Shown here: piece after piece, positions 36,601-48,941 of the stretch
How the letters are laid out: every line of letters starts with the position of its first letter
Position numbering within the stretch: the stretch's first letter is position 1
Assembly (NCBI GenBank): GCA_907165135.1
Contig: OU015567.1
Span: forward strand, 12,033,001 to 12,097,000
Origin: Oikopleura dioica
Lineage: Eukaryota > Chordata > Appendicularia > Copelata > Oikopleuridae
Length of the DNA: 64,000 nucleotides
Reading direction: 5' to 3'
Notes under the pieces: generated by a model
The model's database searches: none
What the model saw: only the letters and a program-made list of their open reading frames with translations
What the model was told of the DNA's origin: nothing
Position numbers and translations under genes: made by a program

Positions 36601-39600
36601 GTCCCGCTGGTACATTCGATGATGAGATCAATCAGCAGTGCCAGATTTGCCCAGAAGGAAAATATTGTGATCAACGGGGTTTGAATCAAACACAAATTGA
36701 TTCGATGGATTGTTTGGTAGGCTTTTTCTGTGGAGGAGAAAGTGAAGATCGTAATCCGTACGTAGAAGGAAGGACAAAAGACACGCCTTCCCGCAACGCA
36801 CAGTGCGTTCCCGGTGAGTTCTGTCCTAATATTGGCCTCGGCTCGCCCGAAGCTTGTCCAGAAGGAGAATACTGTGAAACTGACTTCCTTAATGCGACTT
36901 CCGGAGAGTGTGCTCAAGGATTCGCCTGCCCTAATGAAGGAACTGAGTTTATTGATGGTGATCATGATGTTGACTCAGTAGTCGGAAATCCCTGCGGTCC
37001 TGGAGTATTCTGCACAAACGGCACTGATGATGATGGTTCGCCCTGTCCAGAAACAACATACAATAATGGTTATGGTCTCAGAGAAGAGAAAGAATGCACT
37101 CCTTGCTTAGAAGGTTTTATGTGCGAACCAGAAGGACTTGATTACCCGACCACCCCATGCGCAGACGGACAGTTTTGTGTCAATGGAACTGTTAATTCCT
37201 GTCCAGAAGGCTATGCCTGTAATTCCACGTCACCTTTCCCCCTTCCGTGCTATGGCGCTTACTCTTCGGAAAATTCAGATCCCTCTCAATGCGGCCCTTG
37301 TAACAGCGGAGAGACATGTATGATAACGAGTTCAGAGCATGGAATCAATCTTACTTGCGCGGATTTCCCTACTTCCCTAGACGAGCCCGATTTTGAGCCG
37401 TGCTTATTGCATGATATCTCAGATTATGAGGATGAAGGTTTTGGAGTAAGCAATGGACAACCTTGCCCAAAGGGCAGTTTCTGTGAAAGAGGAAAAATTC
37501 CAACATATTGTCCACCAGGAACGTATAATGATGTGACTGGAGGATCAAGTCGTGGAGACTGCAAGCCAACAGATGAGTATCATTTCAGTCAAACACCAGG
37601 TTCTGAAATATCGACTGGAGATGGTGTTTGTGCTGACGGTTTCTATTGTGTCGAAGGATCGAGCGACAGAACGCCTCAAGACCCGAAAGAAGGCAACGGC
37701 GGTCCATGCACTCCAGGATTTTACTGTAATAGTGGAATCAGAACGGAGTGTCCTGCAGGTACATACACGAACTCCGCAGGAGCAATTCTTGAATCCGATT
37801 GCTATCCATGTGATATTGGACACTTCTGTAAAAATGGTGCTATCACTCCCTGTGATGACGGTAAAAAATGTTTCACTGGAATAGAATCGGACACAAGAGA
37901 CTGTATAGAGGGACGGTGTGAAGCGCCTGATAAAGACTTCGGCCCTGTGATAAATGTACCCTGTAATGCCGGTGAGTACTGGAAAGATGACTCTTGTCAA
38001 ATATGTCCTGCTGGAAGTTACTGCAACCTCGATAGATCAAGTGTTGCGACAACTGAACCCTGTCTTCCAGGCTCTGCTTGCCCAGAAGGAACCGCTTTTG
38101 AACATACTGTCAACGCTTGTAAAATTGGTCAATACTCTCAATCTGGCGATGAAGGACTAGAGGTACTCGACTGCGTCCCCTGTGATCCTGGTCATGCTTG
38201 CACCGAACCTAAGCAACCAGAGCTCGGACCAGAGTGCCTTGCTGGATTCTATTGTAATGAAGGGAGCAAAGAACTTGCTCCATATGAATCGCAATGTGAG
38301 ACTGGTCACTATTGCGCTGACGAAGGCATGACTGCGTTTGACGATCCTATCAAAAAGCAATGTCCACCTGGAACCTTCAATAACATCAAGGGTGCAAGCA
38401 GCTTGGACGAATGTCTTCCATGTCCACCAGGCTATGTGTGCGAGAGTTCCGGAATCGATGAACTCTCATTTGATATGCGATGCCCTGAAGGATTTTATTG
38501 TCCTGAATACGGTACACAGAGTGCGGCTGACGCTATCAAATGTCCCATCGGCTATTTCTGTCCCACTGGCTCATCTACTCCACGACCGTGTGAACCAGGT
38601 ACTTTTGGAACTGAAAGAGGTGCGATAGATAAATGCGTGGACTGTGAGGCAGGTTATTACTGCAATGGAACAAATTACGATCCCGGTTTCAACGATCTCA
38701 CCAGGGACGAGCAGCTCAATGAATGCCCATTATATCACTATTGTGAGAAAAAATCTGCTTACCCAACCACATGCAAAGCTGGAACATATAATCACGATAA
38801 GACAGGACTTAAAGAATCTGAGGAGTGCGATGATTGCCCACCAGGTGTTTTCTGCACTGCTGGCCGAATTGCGGATGAATGTCTGGCAGGATATGTTTGC
38901 AAAGGAAAGGCATCAAATGCACAATTCGAACCTTGTAAAAATGGCTTTTATTGTCCCGCGGGCTCCAAAGAACACCTCAAATGCCCAACTGGCTTGATGA
39001 TAGTCGGCGCCGGTAAATCCATCAATGAGTGCGACTTGTGCCCAGGAGGTAGTTATTGCGATGAAGCAGAAACTCCAACGGTAGCAAAACCTTGTAACCC
39101 TGGACATTACTGTCTTTATGGAAGAGACGACTCGGATGAACAAGAAGAATGTCCACTCGGAACTTATAATCCTTTCCCCGGAGGTGTTGATTTGAGCTCT
39201 TGTTTGAGTTGTCCTCCTGGTAGTTACTGTAATGAGACCGGAATTGGAAACATCAATCAGCAGAAATTCGCTTGTCCCGAAGGCTTTTTTTGCCCTGGCG
39301 GCCAAGGTGGTCAGCCATATCCAAACGATACAGACACTTTGAATGAGCCGATTCCGTGTCCTCTAGGAACATATGGACCACTTCTCAGTTTAAGAGGCCT
39401 CGAAGCGCAGGATGACTGTGAACCTTGCCCGAAAGGATTTTATTGTCCCGAACCAGGAATGAGTGACCCATCAGAAGAGGCTGAAGTGCAGGAATTCAAG
39501 TGCCAGCCTGGAACATACTGTCCAGAAGGCTCGAGTCAAAACTACACATGCCCAGCAGGATTTTTCTGCGAGAATGCAAGTGAAAAGGTCGCATGTCCAG

Positions 39601-42600
39601 CTGGGACTTATTGTCCACCAGAAAGACCTGAAACAGAAGGAAACGATACAACTCGACCTGAATTTGGGAATGAAGAGCCCTATGATTGCCCGATTGGAAG
39701 CTACTGTCCAATTAGCGTATATCCTGATCCTGATAATCCAGACAAGAACATAACTATCGGATGCATGCGACCCATTCGCTGTCAAAATGGATATGCCGGT
39801 GCGATTGAGCCTGATAAAAAAACTGAAGAAGGCAGCTGCACCATTTGTCCTCCTGGAACTAACAGCGTACCGGATCGATCTGGATGTGAGGTTTGCAGAG
39901 CTGGAACAATTTGTCAAGAAGGCGCCACAACTGACTCTCCTCTACCTAAAAACATCACTCTTGAGGAAAGCAAGGCATATCTCTGCCCTCCTGGGTACTA
40001 TTGTCCAGAAGGCGCTATTATCCCGATCGGTTGCCCTCCAGGAACATATGGAAAGGTTGAAGGGTTGACAGACGCTATTTCGTGCAGCGACTGTCCAGAA
40101 AATTATTTCACGCATCTTTCTGGCCAACAAGCTTGTCTTTCATGTGGTGGTCAGGCTAGACAACCTACTCCGGGGTCGTCTTCATGTCTGTGCCAAGGTT
40201 CTGGACGCGAGTTCCAACCTTCAGATCGACAGTGTGTCTGCAAAGTTGGCTACGCTGAGAGAATAATCAACCAACGTAAAGAATGCATCCGGCAAGTTTA
40301 CGACATTTGTAGACCAGGCACTTATCGAGCACCAGAAGGCGACTGTAAGACAAAACTGGAATTTGACGAGTACTGTACCAACATGTGCTCTCCACGAGGT
40401 TATAATAATGATACCTTCGATAAAGAGCTTGGAATTTGCAATTGTGCTGATCAACGAGATTTGGAAGAAATTTGTAATTATCAATGCAGAAGCAAGCTTA
40501 ACCAGGTTGAAACTAGTCCGATCGTCTTCAAGTGCTCTAACGGAACATCAAAAATCATGGCTAGAGTCGATGGCCAAGATGATCCTCTAGAATTCGATTT
40601 ATCAGACACAAGCTTGAATATAATCAATTCGGACAGCACTTTAGATCGAACAGTATGTGAAGTTGACGACGTCGAGCAAGTAATTTTCTTTATGTCACTC
40701 ACACCTCCGATTGGCGGAAAAAGACTCGTTACAGGATCATATGAAGAAGACGCAGGCATCTTAGTTGATATTCTCGATCCAAATAGAACGAAAAGATCTC
40801 GCCGGCAAAGTCAAACTCCTGATAACGGAATCGATAATCCTATTATTTGTCTAGAACAGGGCCAGATGATCTTCTTCGAGGTAGATACTGACAGTTACCC
40901 AGTTTACGACGAAACATCTCTTCTCAACACCAACGAGGACTTCGATTTCGGCGGTTTTAGACTTGCAAGCGAAATGCTCTCTATAATGGACAGTGTTGCT
41001 CGCGTTTTTGCGTTTAGATTCGATAATCCAGGAACTTATGTGTTCTACATCGCCCAACCTTGTAACGATCCTGGTGGAGAATGCGAAGTTGACAAGACGC
41101 AAGTGTTTTACATTACAGTTAATTCCGACAGAACATCGTGCCCCCAGATCGGTCCTTTCTTCCCTGCCACTTCGAGATATGGAACTCTCATTGGCGCTAG
41201 ATTTGCTGATGACATTTACATCGCGCCTGATTGGCTTTACATCTCTGTCCTCATCATTATCGGATCGGCTATTCTTGGGTGCTTGGTCTGGCTACTGTAT
41301 CTCTTCAGAAAGTATGGATGGACAAAGTGGGTCATGGAAACAACATTCTACCGATGGGTTAACTCTCTTTTGGATATCGATCAATTCGTCTCCAAAGGAT
41401 CTGCTCGAAATGACAAAGAATTCGTCGATGACATTAAAGAAGACGAAGATGAGATCGAGGCATTCGATTCAAATCGTTTCTTCGATTACGGAAGAGTTTT
41501 ACACCTTGAAGATTTCGACACTCAAAAGTTTACCGTCTGCTTTTGGAACAAAGCACTGGACTTATTTCTGGTTTAAACAATCAAAAATCGGAAGCAAAGG
41601 GAATGCTAGAAAAATTTAAAGAAGATGTGAAAGACCTGAAAACTGACTGGATCGAAACTCTTGATCTCGACCCTGAAGATTTCTTCTCGGAGGAGGAGAA
41701 GGTCGCATACTTTAGTAAAAAGAAAGAACTTGATAATGAGATTTTGAGAAGGAAGAATCTTGCTGCTTCTTATGGAAAGATCTACAACGAGGTCGCGAAT
41801 CTTTTCGAAAACAAATTTGAGGAAATTAAATCGTCTTCTTTGCGCATCCAGAATCTTCTTCACCAGACACTTCGAAGTCTTTCATCCATCAACGACAATT
41901 TGAGCGTCGCGGACCGTCCAGGAGTCAGCGATCTTCTATTGCATCATCGAAATGTTGCGATTGACAACACTGATCAAATGTACCAAGCACTCGATCAAAT
42001 TATTTCTGCCATGTCAAATCAATGTCTGCTGAACGGATCATCGGGCTATAAGATCGGAATAACAGCTGGTGGCTTTTCGCCATTCTCCACTAATACACGC
42101 GAAGCCAAAACAGAAGATATAGTCGATGCAACTGGAGAAATAATTCATCCTGATTTACAGCTCGATGAAGCTACAGGTCTGATTCTCCTAAAATCTGAAG
42201 CCAAGATACTTGAGAACGGGGAATTCATTCCCTGCTACGAGGACATGTTCTTCCATCCACAAACACTGGAAGCGCATAAAATCGCGGGAAATATTTTATA
42301 TGACGCCGCTACTGGACGAATTTCCATTGCAGTAGATTCTGCCATTGCTGCATCAGACGAGTCAGAGTCACTCATCCCCCTTCTTCCTTATCCTCGTGAT
42401 CACCTTGGAAATCCCCTTGAAATTGAATACTTAGATGCACCAAATCCAATGAAGCTCAAGTATGGAACAAGACTAGTGGAAAAATCTAGTGGCCTTGCCG
42501 TGCCAGTCCTCGCAATCACAGTTCACCCGAAAACAGGTCTCGTACATGCTCTTGGAGCAAGCGCACTATCCAACGTCACGAGTCTGAAAACACCTATCGA

Positions 42601-45600
42601 ACGATACTTGGTATTCGATGATGAAGACGGAACATCCAAAATGGTTAATGGGTTGAAATTCGATGCCGATGGCAAGATCGTCCCTTCTTTCTTCTCGTCA
42701 ATTTCCGTGACCCTTGAAGGAGGATTAAACAAAACTCCAGAATTTGTGCACGAGTTAGCGCTATCTAATGGATCTTATTGGGGACAACTCGAAGCTACAA
42801 AAGCAGCTTGTCTTGCGCGAGTTCTAGATTCTCTTGATGACTTGACTGAAAACTTGTCAACGACCCTGAACGATCCAGCAAGTGCGAGTGCATCAGCTCT
42901 CGAGCACTTCTCAAAACAACTCACTGTTGCCGTCAAACATCTGAATCTGTCAACGGATAAGCTAGTACAGGAAACATTCAAGCGTGTTCTAAATGTTACT
43001 CAACTAAAAGAAAAGATCACATCGGTTGAAGGAAACGGAGGAGTGTGCGGATTGTACGAGTTCGACTCTGGTAACATGTTCTTGCCAATTCTTATCGGCG
43101 AAAAAGTTCAAGACACAAAAGACGAGTCAGTTGCTATGCCAATTTTGGATGTCGAAATCGCCGATGATGGAAATCTCCTCCCAGTCTTCGGAACAACAAC
43201 TGATCCATTCTCTGGAGAAAATATAGCAATCGAGCTTGGAGATGAGACTGTTGATGCGACCACTGCGGAGCAAGGTCGAATCGTAGGAGCATCTCGAGAC
43301 AAAAAGACAAATACCATCTGTCCAACAGTTCAAGTTGGCAGTGCTCTTAACCCAGCCAAACCTCCCTTCGGTTCAGTTTCTGAGCTCCAGAACCATATCA
43401 CAACTGTTAATTCCGCAATCGAGAAGCTTGTTAAAGCAAGTGAAACTGTTAGCTCGACGATATTCCAAGAAACAGAGTCGAAAATGACCATTAACGAGGG
43501 CTTGGCGGAGATCAAATCTGTATTGGAGGAAATGATTAGTGCCGCGGAAGATGTTCAAGGCTCAATGGAGATTGACATCGTATCCACTCTTGGAAAATTG
43601 ATGTCTAATGACGTTCTCTACTATTTGGATCAAAACCCGACGGATGTATCGAACCACGCTAAAGATCTTTCAGCACTGGCCGGGGAAATGAAACAGACCA
43701 TGAACAAATTTAAAACCCGATCGCAAGCTAACTTAGTTCGAAACTCTTTGTCAACATCATTGGGAAAATTCCGTTTCGAAATGATGAAGCTAAACCAGTC
43801 GCAAGTACTAATTCGACAGCAGCAGATTCTTGCAGAAAGTCGCCTTGTGACTGACTTTGGAACTCGAGCAGAAAGCAACATGTACTATCATGGTCTTTTT
43901 GTGAATGTTCACGTGAGCACTCGTGACGAGATGCTTCCTGTTCTGAAGAAGCTGGCAGAATATCTTGAAAAGGGACTGAGCATGTATCTGACGCCCGAAA
44001 TGGTTGAATATCTGGAATCTGCCTGCGCAAAACTCAAATCTCGCGAAGTGGATGAAGTTATAACCAACATAAAAGAAAAAGTAGAAGAAATTCATTTCAC
44101 CACCGACGCCCAACCAGCTGCCATGACCAGTAACGATGAAAATGAGCGGGATGAAAAGGCAATTCTGATTCATGAGGGTAATCAACAGAAAATGCGAATT
44201 GAAAACGCAGAGAGGTATCGTGAAGCCATCGAGAAGCTTGAGTCTGAGCGAGAGGCCTTCATTGACGAGAACATTCTTGAAGTCCAGACGATCAGCAAAA
44301 ACGACGAGGAGTTCAACGCTCAAGCGGATCACTTCTCAGCTACTCTAGCCAAGATCGACGATGATCTACAATGGAACAACAGGCTTCTCGCTGAAGAGAC
44401 TGCTCGAAACACCAAGCGCTCTTCTGACCAGGCCCGACCAGATGGAGCGGAAATTTACCTAGAGGATGATCTCAAGGCAGATTTGAGCGAAATCGAAGCA
44501 CTTGAACGAAAAATGCTGGATGAAATCGATGGTTTTGAGGATTATGTCGAAGAAGCGAATGAAGACCTCGCTGATAAACTGAAAGGACTCAACTTTGAGT
44601 TTTCTTCAAAACAAGGCGACGAAGTCGACAATATCATCAATGAGTGCTCTGAAAAGATTCGAAAACGAAAGGGTCGACGAGCTCCTCGTGCTCTTTTGGA
44701 AACAGAACATGATCTTACTGTAATGTACGAGCAACTAAAAAAGGCGGCCGAAAACGATCCCGAGGCTCAACGTCTTCTTAGCGAGTTAGATGTCGTGTTC
44801 GACGCACACATTCTTGCTCGAAACGAGGCAAAGAGAAAACACAAAGATCGACTTGAAGCTCTTGCCCGGCAACGAGCTGCTCGTATGGCCGCAGCTAGAA
44901 AGCCAGAAGCGCTTACCAATGACATCAACGGTGAGGTGGAAGAAGTAAACAAGTCTTCTACTGTCAGTGCTGAAGAGGCGAAAATCCAAGAGCTCGAAAA
45001 CGAATTCAATGAAAAAATCAACGAGATCAACAAATCTTGTCACAAGGACTCTGATGAGCTCGACGAGCAACTTCGAAATAGAAATTTGGCTGATGATATG
45101 ATCAAGGTAATCATTTTTCCCATAGACAGTCGTAAATTTTACTCGTAGCTCCTATAATAAAAGCCAATGACTATAAAATTAAAAATGATAAACTCGATTT
45201 TAGGATCTGAAAATCCGAATGGCAAAGGTAGAAAAGAACCGGCAGCGACAAATCAAGGCAGCGATTGCGTTGCGCACAGCGAAACTTCAAGCGGCTAAAC
45301 GACGAAAAGCAACAGCCGAAGCCTCTGAAGTGATGCAATCCATGGCAAACATTTCAGATCTTGGCGATGTCACCGAAGAAGACATTCGAAACCAGATCCT
45401 CGAAGAAGTGACAAACGGTAAAGATGCGAATCAGGCCGTCAAAGACGTTCTCCAAGCACGTCATCGACAGGAAATTCTTGATATGTCTCGCAGACATCAG
45501 TGTGAAATCGAAGCGGCAAAGAAAGTGGCGTTGAACGAAGCACGTGATGCAAGATACCTGGATCGCAACGCAATTGTGGAGCAGTTCGACCGGGACGTGT

Positions 45601-47346
45601 TGGAATTGAGCACAAGAGACATCGATGACGCAGAGTACGACGCTGAGTTTAAACGACTCAAGGCTCAGCTCACGGCAGAGTTGAAAGCATTTGACGAAGA
45701 AACGGAACGGTTAGGTGACAGAATCTTCAACGAAAAGCGCAAGGGACTTGATGTGAAACAATCGGCAGAGCATCTTGGCTTACTGGAACGTCAATTAAGC
45801 CAAATCGACGAGGAAATTCGTAAATGTACAAGTGATGCGCAAATTCAGTACGAGCTTCAGCAAAACCGTCTAAAAGCCCAACAGAAGCACCAAGCGGAGA
45901 TGGACGAAGCTGCCCGACAAAAAGCTCTGGAAGAGGAAGAACGACTTCGGCAACAACAAGAAGATTTGTTGAATAAGAAGAATCGATTGAAATCGGACAA
46001 ACAATCGGAGAAAGAACGCCAAAAAGCAGCCGAGGAAGCTGAAAAGGCGAGATTAGAGGCAATGGTTCTGGCGAATGAAGAGCGCGCGAGAGTCAAACTC
46101 GAAAATGAGAGAATACAAATTGAAAGCTCGAATAAGAACGACTCGGAAAAAGAAAAACTCCTGCGTGAACTTGACGCCAAGCATGCAAAACAAGCAGCTG
46201 ATCGGGCAGCGCAAACCGACAAGGCAAGGAGTGAGCTTGAAAAACGACTTGCAGCTAGAAGAGCGCGTGCAGCGGAATATGCTGAAGAAGAATCGCTCGC
46301 GGAGGAGGAAATTTCCGAGACGCCAGCGCAGATTCTTATAAAAAGTGAGCAGCCTCAGCAGAAGAAGTCCACAGTTGATCATAGCCAGGTTCTCCTTAAA
46401 TCTGGTTTGATTGAAGATCTCTCAGCGCTTGAAGCGATTCTAAAAGCTTCGATAAGCTTACAGACGGGAGACAATTCGCAATCTGCTCACTCAGATCTAT
46501 TCCTTGCCAAGCAAGATCAGCTGAGAAAGACTTCTCCTGGTCTGGTGATCATTCATCCTTCTGATCTTTCTACCCTTGAGTTCGTCGGTTACCGACTATT
46601 CCAGCGTCAATTTGAGTTGCTTTCGCGAGTTTTCCATCTCGAACCTATCACGATTATGATTGCCAACGAGTTCCCCGCTCAAGAGGAAAGAAAATCCTTC
46701 GCACCATCGTTCTACAGGTAATAAACCTCAATTTGATTTGAAAATTTTTATTGACGACAACAAGCCATAAAACATGTTTTTAGTTATCAAAATGGCATCG
46801 CACTTTTGGACCAACAACATCTCAAGTCCTCGGGACTGATGTCAGTGATGGCTGCTCATCTAGCAAGTCACCTGGCCGCCGATTCACATTTCATCGACTC
46901 TGACGTTGTCTTCAAGAGAACCTTTTTCCGCGCAGTCAGCCTTTTGTGCGCGCAGATACCCGCCGAAAGCCTCCATTCTTCCACTGGTGAAGAAATTCTT
47001 GACTACACAAGCAAGGGTCAAAAACTCCGTGAAGCAAAATACAAGGAGCACCTTCGAAACGCGCCTCAGGCGAGCTCACATATCAAACATCAGAGAAGCG
47101 TCACGGAGAACAAGGCGAAAACAACGCAAAAACTCGGACAAGGTACAATTGAATTTCGATAAAAAATATTCAACAAATTTAGCTCTAGAACTCAAGCATG
47201 ACATCGTCCTCAGTGGAGAAAATAAAAATTCGAGCGCTGAAGATTACTTTGATCGCTTGTGTGCCCAAATGTTCGATGCTTTGCAAGAGGAAGATGAAGA
47301 CAGAATTCAAGCATTGCAGAAAAAACTCGAAGCAGCAGCTCTATAA
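24623..47346 (+). CDS. Giant GCC2/GCC3-repeat transmembrane protein, about 7400 aa
   Basis: Exon 1 (24623-24744) encodes a signal peptide (MRSINNLIFILIYNRIDAAE) and the first Cys motif. Exon 2 starts at 25019 and runs about 16.5 kb without interruption. Its ectodomain (about 5450 aa) is built from on the order of a hundred Cys-rich units of the type CPxGxYCPxGT...CPAGTYxxxxG...CxxCxxGxYC, as in GCC2/GCC3 (ephrin-receptor-like) domains. RVRR lies at residues 110-113 and RTKRSRR near residue 5303, both furin-like. One helix follows (WLYISVLIIIGSAILGCLVWLLYLF, about 41236-41310). The cytoplasmic part has D-x-x-T-G-containing repeats (DEATGLILL, DAATGRISI, HPKTGLVHA) and long coiled coils. Later exons: 41600-45106, 45204-46717, 46784-47142 and 47183-47346, all phase-consistent. 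The join near 41.56 kb has several possible introns (GA-AG 41559-41599; GT-AG 41535-41599 or 41571-41599). Function unknown; a giant surface scaffold tied to the cytoskeleton is inference. Confidence 0.88.
25224..25235 (+). other. Furin-like site 1 of the giant protein (RVRR)
   Basis: Codons for R-V-R-R followed by E end at about residue 113. They match the R-x-[KR]-R rule for proprotein convertases, and would release a short N-terminal propeptide. Confidence 0.5.
40785..40805 (+). other. Furin-like site 2 of the giant protein (RTKRSRR)
   Basis: The dibasic run RTKRSRR, followed by Q, ends at about residue 5303, roughly 140 residues before the membrane helix. Cleavage here would separate nearly the whole Cys-rich ectodomain from a membrane stub. 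Use of the site is inference. Confidence 0.55.
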
Positions 47347-47392
47347 ACCTTCAAAAACAGAAAACAAAAGTTCAATTTATTTTATTTTTGTA

Positions 47393-47398
47393 AATAAA
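47393..47398 (+). terminator. Polyadenylation signal of the giant gene
   Basis: AATAAA 47 bp after the TAA stop. Confidence 0.65.
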
Positions 47399-48323
47399 CA
47401 TTGTTATTTTCTCAGTCAATCATTTGATTACCGCAATCCGCAATAATGATCGATCATCATGGGAACTTGAAAATAAAGTCCTGTGAGTTCGTAACATTAT
47501 TTGCCTTATTTGGAGAAAGCCGGTCTCAAAGAATGTAGACCTCAATAAAAATTCTCCTGGCTGTCTACTTTCGTCGTGTACCAATCACCCAGCAAATGTG
47601 AAAAACACCTAAAACCTCGGCTTCAAAATGCCATTTACGTTTTGATTATTTTACGAGCGCATTCCGGCTATCAATCAGACACCCACCAGATGCTTTATGA
47701 TGTCAGCTGGTTGTTAAAGCCAAGTTCTTACGGTTCATTGCGGTTTTACGCAATCCGATGTTTTGATAACTAAATTTTATCCACAAAGCATTTTCTGAAA
47801 TGATAATGTTATTATATGATTGATATAACAAGTTGTACTTAAACAACAAGTTTAAACCAATTGATTTAATGCTTTCCGAAAATTTGATTGTATAAAAAAG
47901 AAAGATAATAATAATCCGCGCGATTCTGAAAGAGGCGGGAGAAGAACCTTAGGTTCTCTGGTAGAACCAGAGAGGCAGAACGGCCTCTATCAATTGCGAA
48001 GCGGGTGGGCGTTGAAGCGGGAAGGGACCTCATCTCAGCGTCAAGGCTGACAATTGTTGCTCAAACACCTCTACCTTAGGTACTCTCATTATACTTCTCG
48101 CTAATTTAGATAAAGAATTTCGAACAAATAGTTTTTCCTGCTGATAAAAAGAGAACACTTATGAATTGATTATTTGAACTGATTGATGTATTCTGGCAAC
48201 AACGAAGAAAAAATGAAATGTGCAATTAGAAAGATAGAAAAAGAAAGGAAGGAAGAAAAGTCAAATCCGTAGCAGGTTCGTCGTCGGTTTTAAACTAAAG
48301 CCGGTTCACTCCCGAAGGTTTGT
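47399..48323. other. Intergenic between giant gene and micro-gene cluster
   Basis: No gene seen. A short imperfect hairpin (GGTTCTCTGGTAGAACCAGAGAGG, about 47953-47976) is the only structure that stands out; it does not fold like a tRNA. Confidence 0.45.
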
Positions 48324-48512
48324 TCAGGGGCACTTGCAGGCACCAGTGACTCGGACGTCGACGAGCTTGGTGACGGTAACGATGGAGACTCGGGCATCGA
48401 GAACGATGCTAAAAGAAAAGAGTTAGCGGTTTGTTCAATATTATCCTATCTCGACTTACTCGGAGGCCATGTTAATTTCTGGGGCTTCGAAGCAGATTTC
48501 GTCCTTGGCCAT
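48324..48512 (-). CDS. Micro-gene A1: 45-aa C-terminal CKC protein
   Basis: Two exons, 48512-48460 and 48408-48324, join in phase 2 across a 51-nt GT-AG intron (GTAAGT...TTTTAG). The 45-aa product begins MAKDEICFEAPEINMASD and ends VTGACKCP, with cysteines at 7, 42 and 44. The middle is rich in V, I and D/K alternation, suggesting beta strands. No signal peptide. It is nearly identical to A2 (50409-50601) and clearly homologous to B1 and B2. I recognise no family. The C-K-C ending recalls metal-binding motifs, but three cysteines is few for a metallothionein. Confidence 0.85.
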
Positions 48513-48723
48513 TTTGAAAAATTTGCTTTATCGATATATCTAGAGTTGATATATTGAATATGCCACGGATGCGGCTTGATTTTATAGTTGAAGCTTTTAC
48601 GATGTCCCTCGGAACACAGATCACCAGCGCCGGGAGAGGGCGATGAGTGCGAAGTGGATAAAACAAGCGGCAAGGGAAGAAGAACCTCAGTTGATTACTC
48701 ACAAAAACTAAAACTTTATCAAT
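48513..48723. promoter_or_regulatory. Bidirectional promoter of micro-genes A1 and B1
   Basis: Only 211 bp separate the two divergent ATGs. ACTATAAAATC (minus strand, about 48578-48588) lies some 70 bp before the A1 start, and GATAAAAC (48656-48663) some 65 bp before the B1 start. Both positions fit TATA boxes with short 5' UTRs. Confidence 0.55.
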
Positions 48724-48941
48724 ATGCCAAAGAACGAGATTTGCGTCGCTTCCCCCGAGGTCGTCATGCACGGAGAGTAAGTTCACACCCTTATTTCAAA
48801 AGAAAAGCTAGCCCACAATGTTTTTTTTTTAATAATTTTTAACCATTTTATTTCAGCATCAACCTCCATGCCCAGGTCGCCGTCGTCACCAAGGCCAAGC
48901 TCGATGATATCTCCATCAAGGGCGACTGCAAGTGCGATTAA
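48724..48941 (+). CDS. Micro-gene B1: 45-aa C-terminal CKC protein
   Basis: Exons 48724-48776 and 48857-48941 flank an 80-nt GT-AG intron at the same codon and phase as in A1. The product starts MPKNEICVASPEVVMHGD and ends IKGDCKCD. Residues shared with type A are M-x-K...E-I-C, P-E-[IV], M, D-I-x-L, V-T, L-x-D and G-x-C-K-C. Its predicted protein equals that of B2 (49971-50185). Function unknown; a small abundant cytosolic protein is one guess from the strong TATA-type promoter. Confidence 0.85.

Noticed and set aside
25280-40100. Regularly spaced repeats resembling a CRISPR array
   Set aside because: The periodicity is that of cysteine codons in protein repeats; units are degenerate and coding, in a eukaryotic gene.
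25276-40130. Many long open frames on both strands inside the giant exon (up to about 290 codons)
   Set aside because: They follow the skewed codon pattern of the Cys-rich repeat in other frames; they lack starts, splice context and family features.
41528-41576. Programmed -1 ribosomal frameshift between the giant frame and the cytoplasmic frame
   Set aside because: No slippery heptamer sits in the correct phase in the overlap; a small intron explains the shift.
47953-47976. Hairpin resembling a tRNA arm
   Set aside because: No anticodon arm, T-loop consensus or acceptor pairing is found around it.
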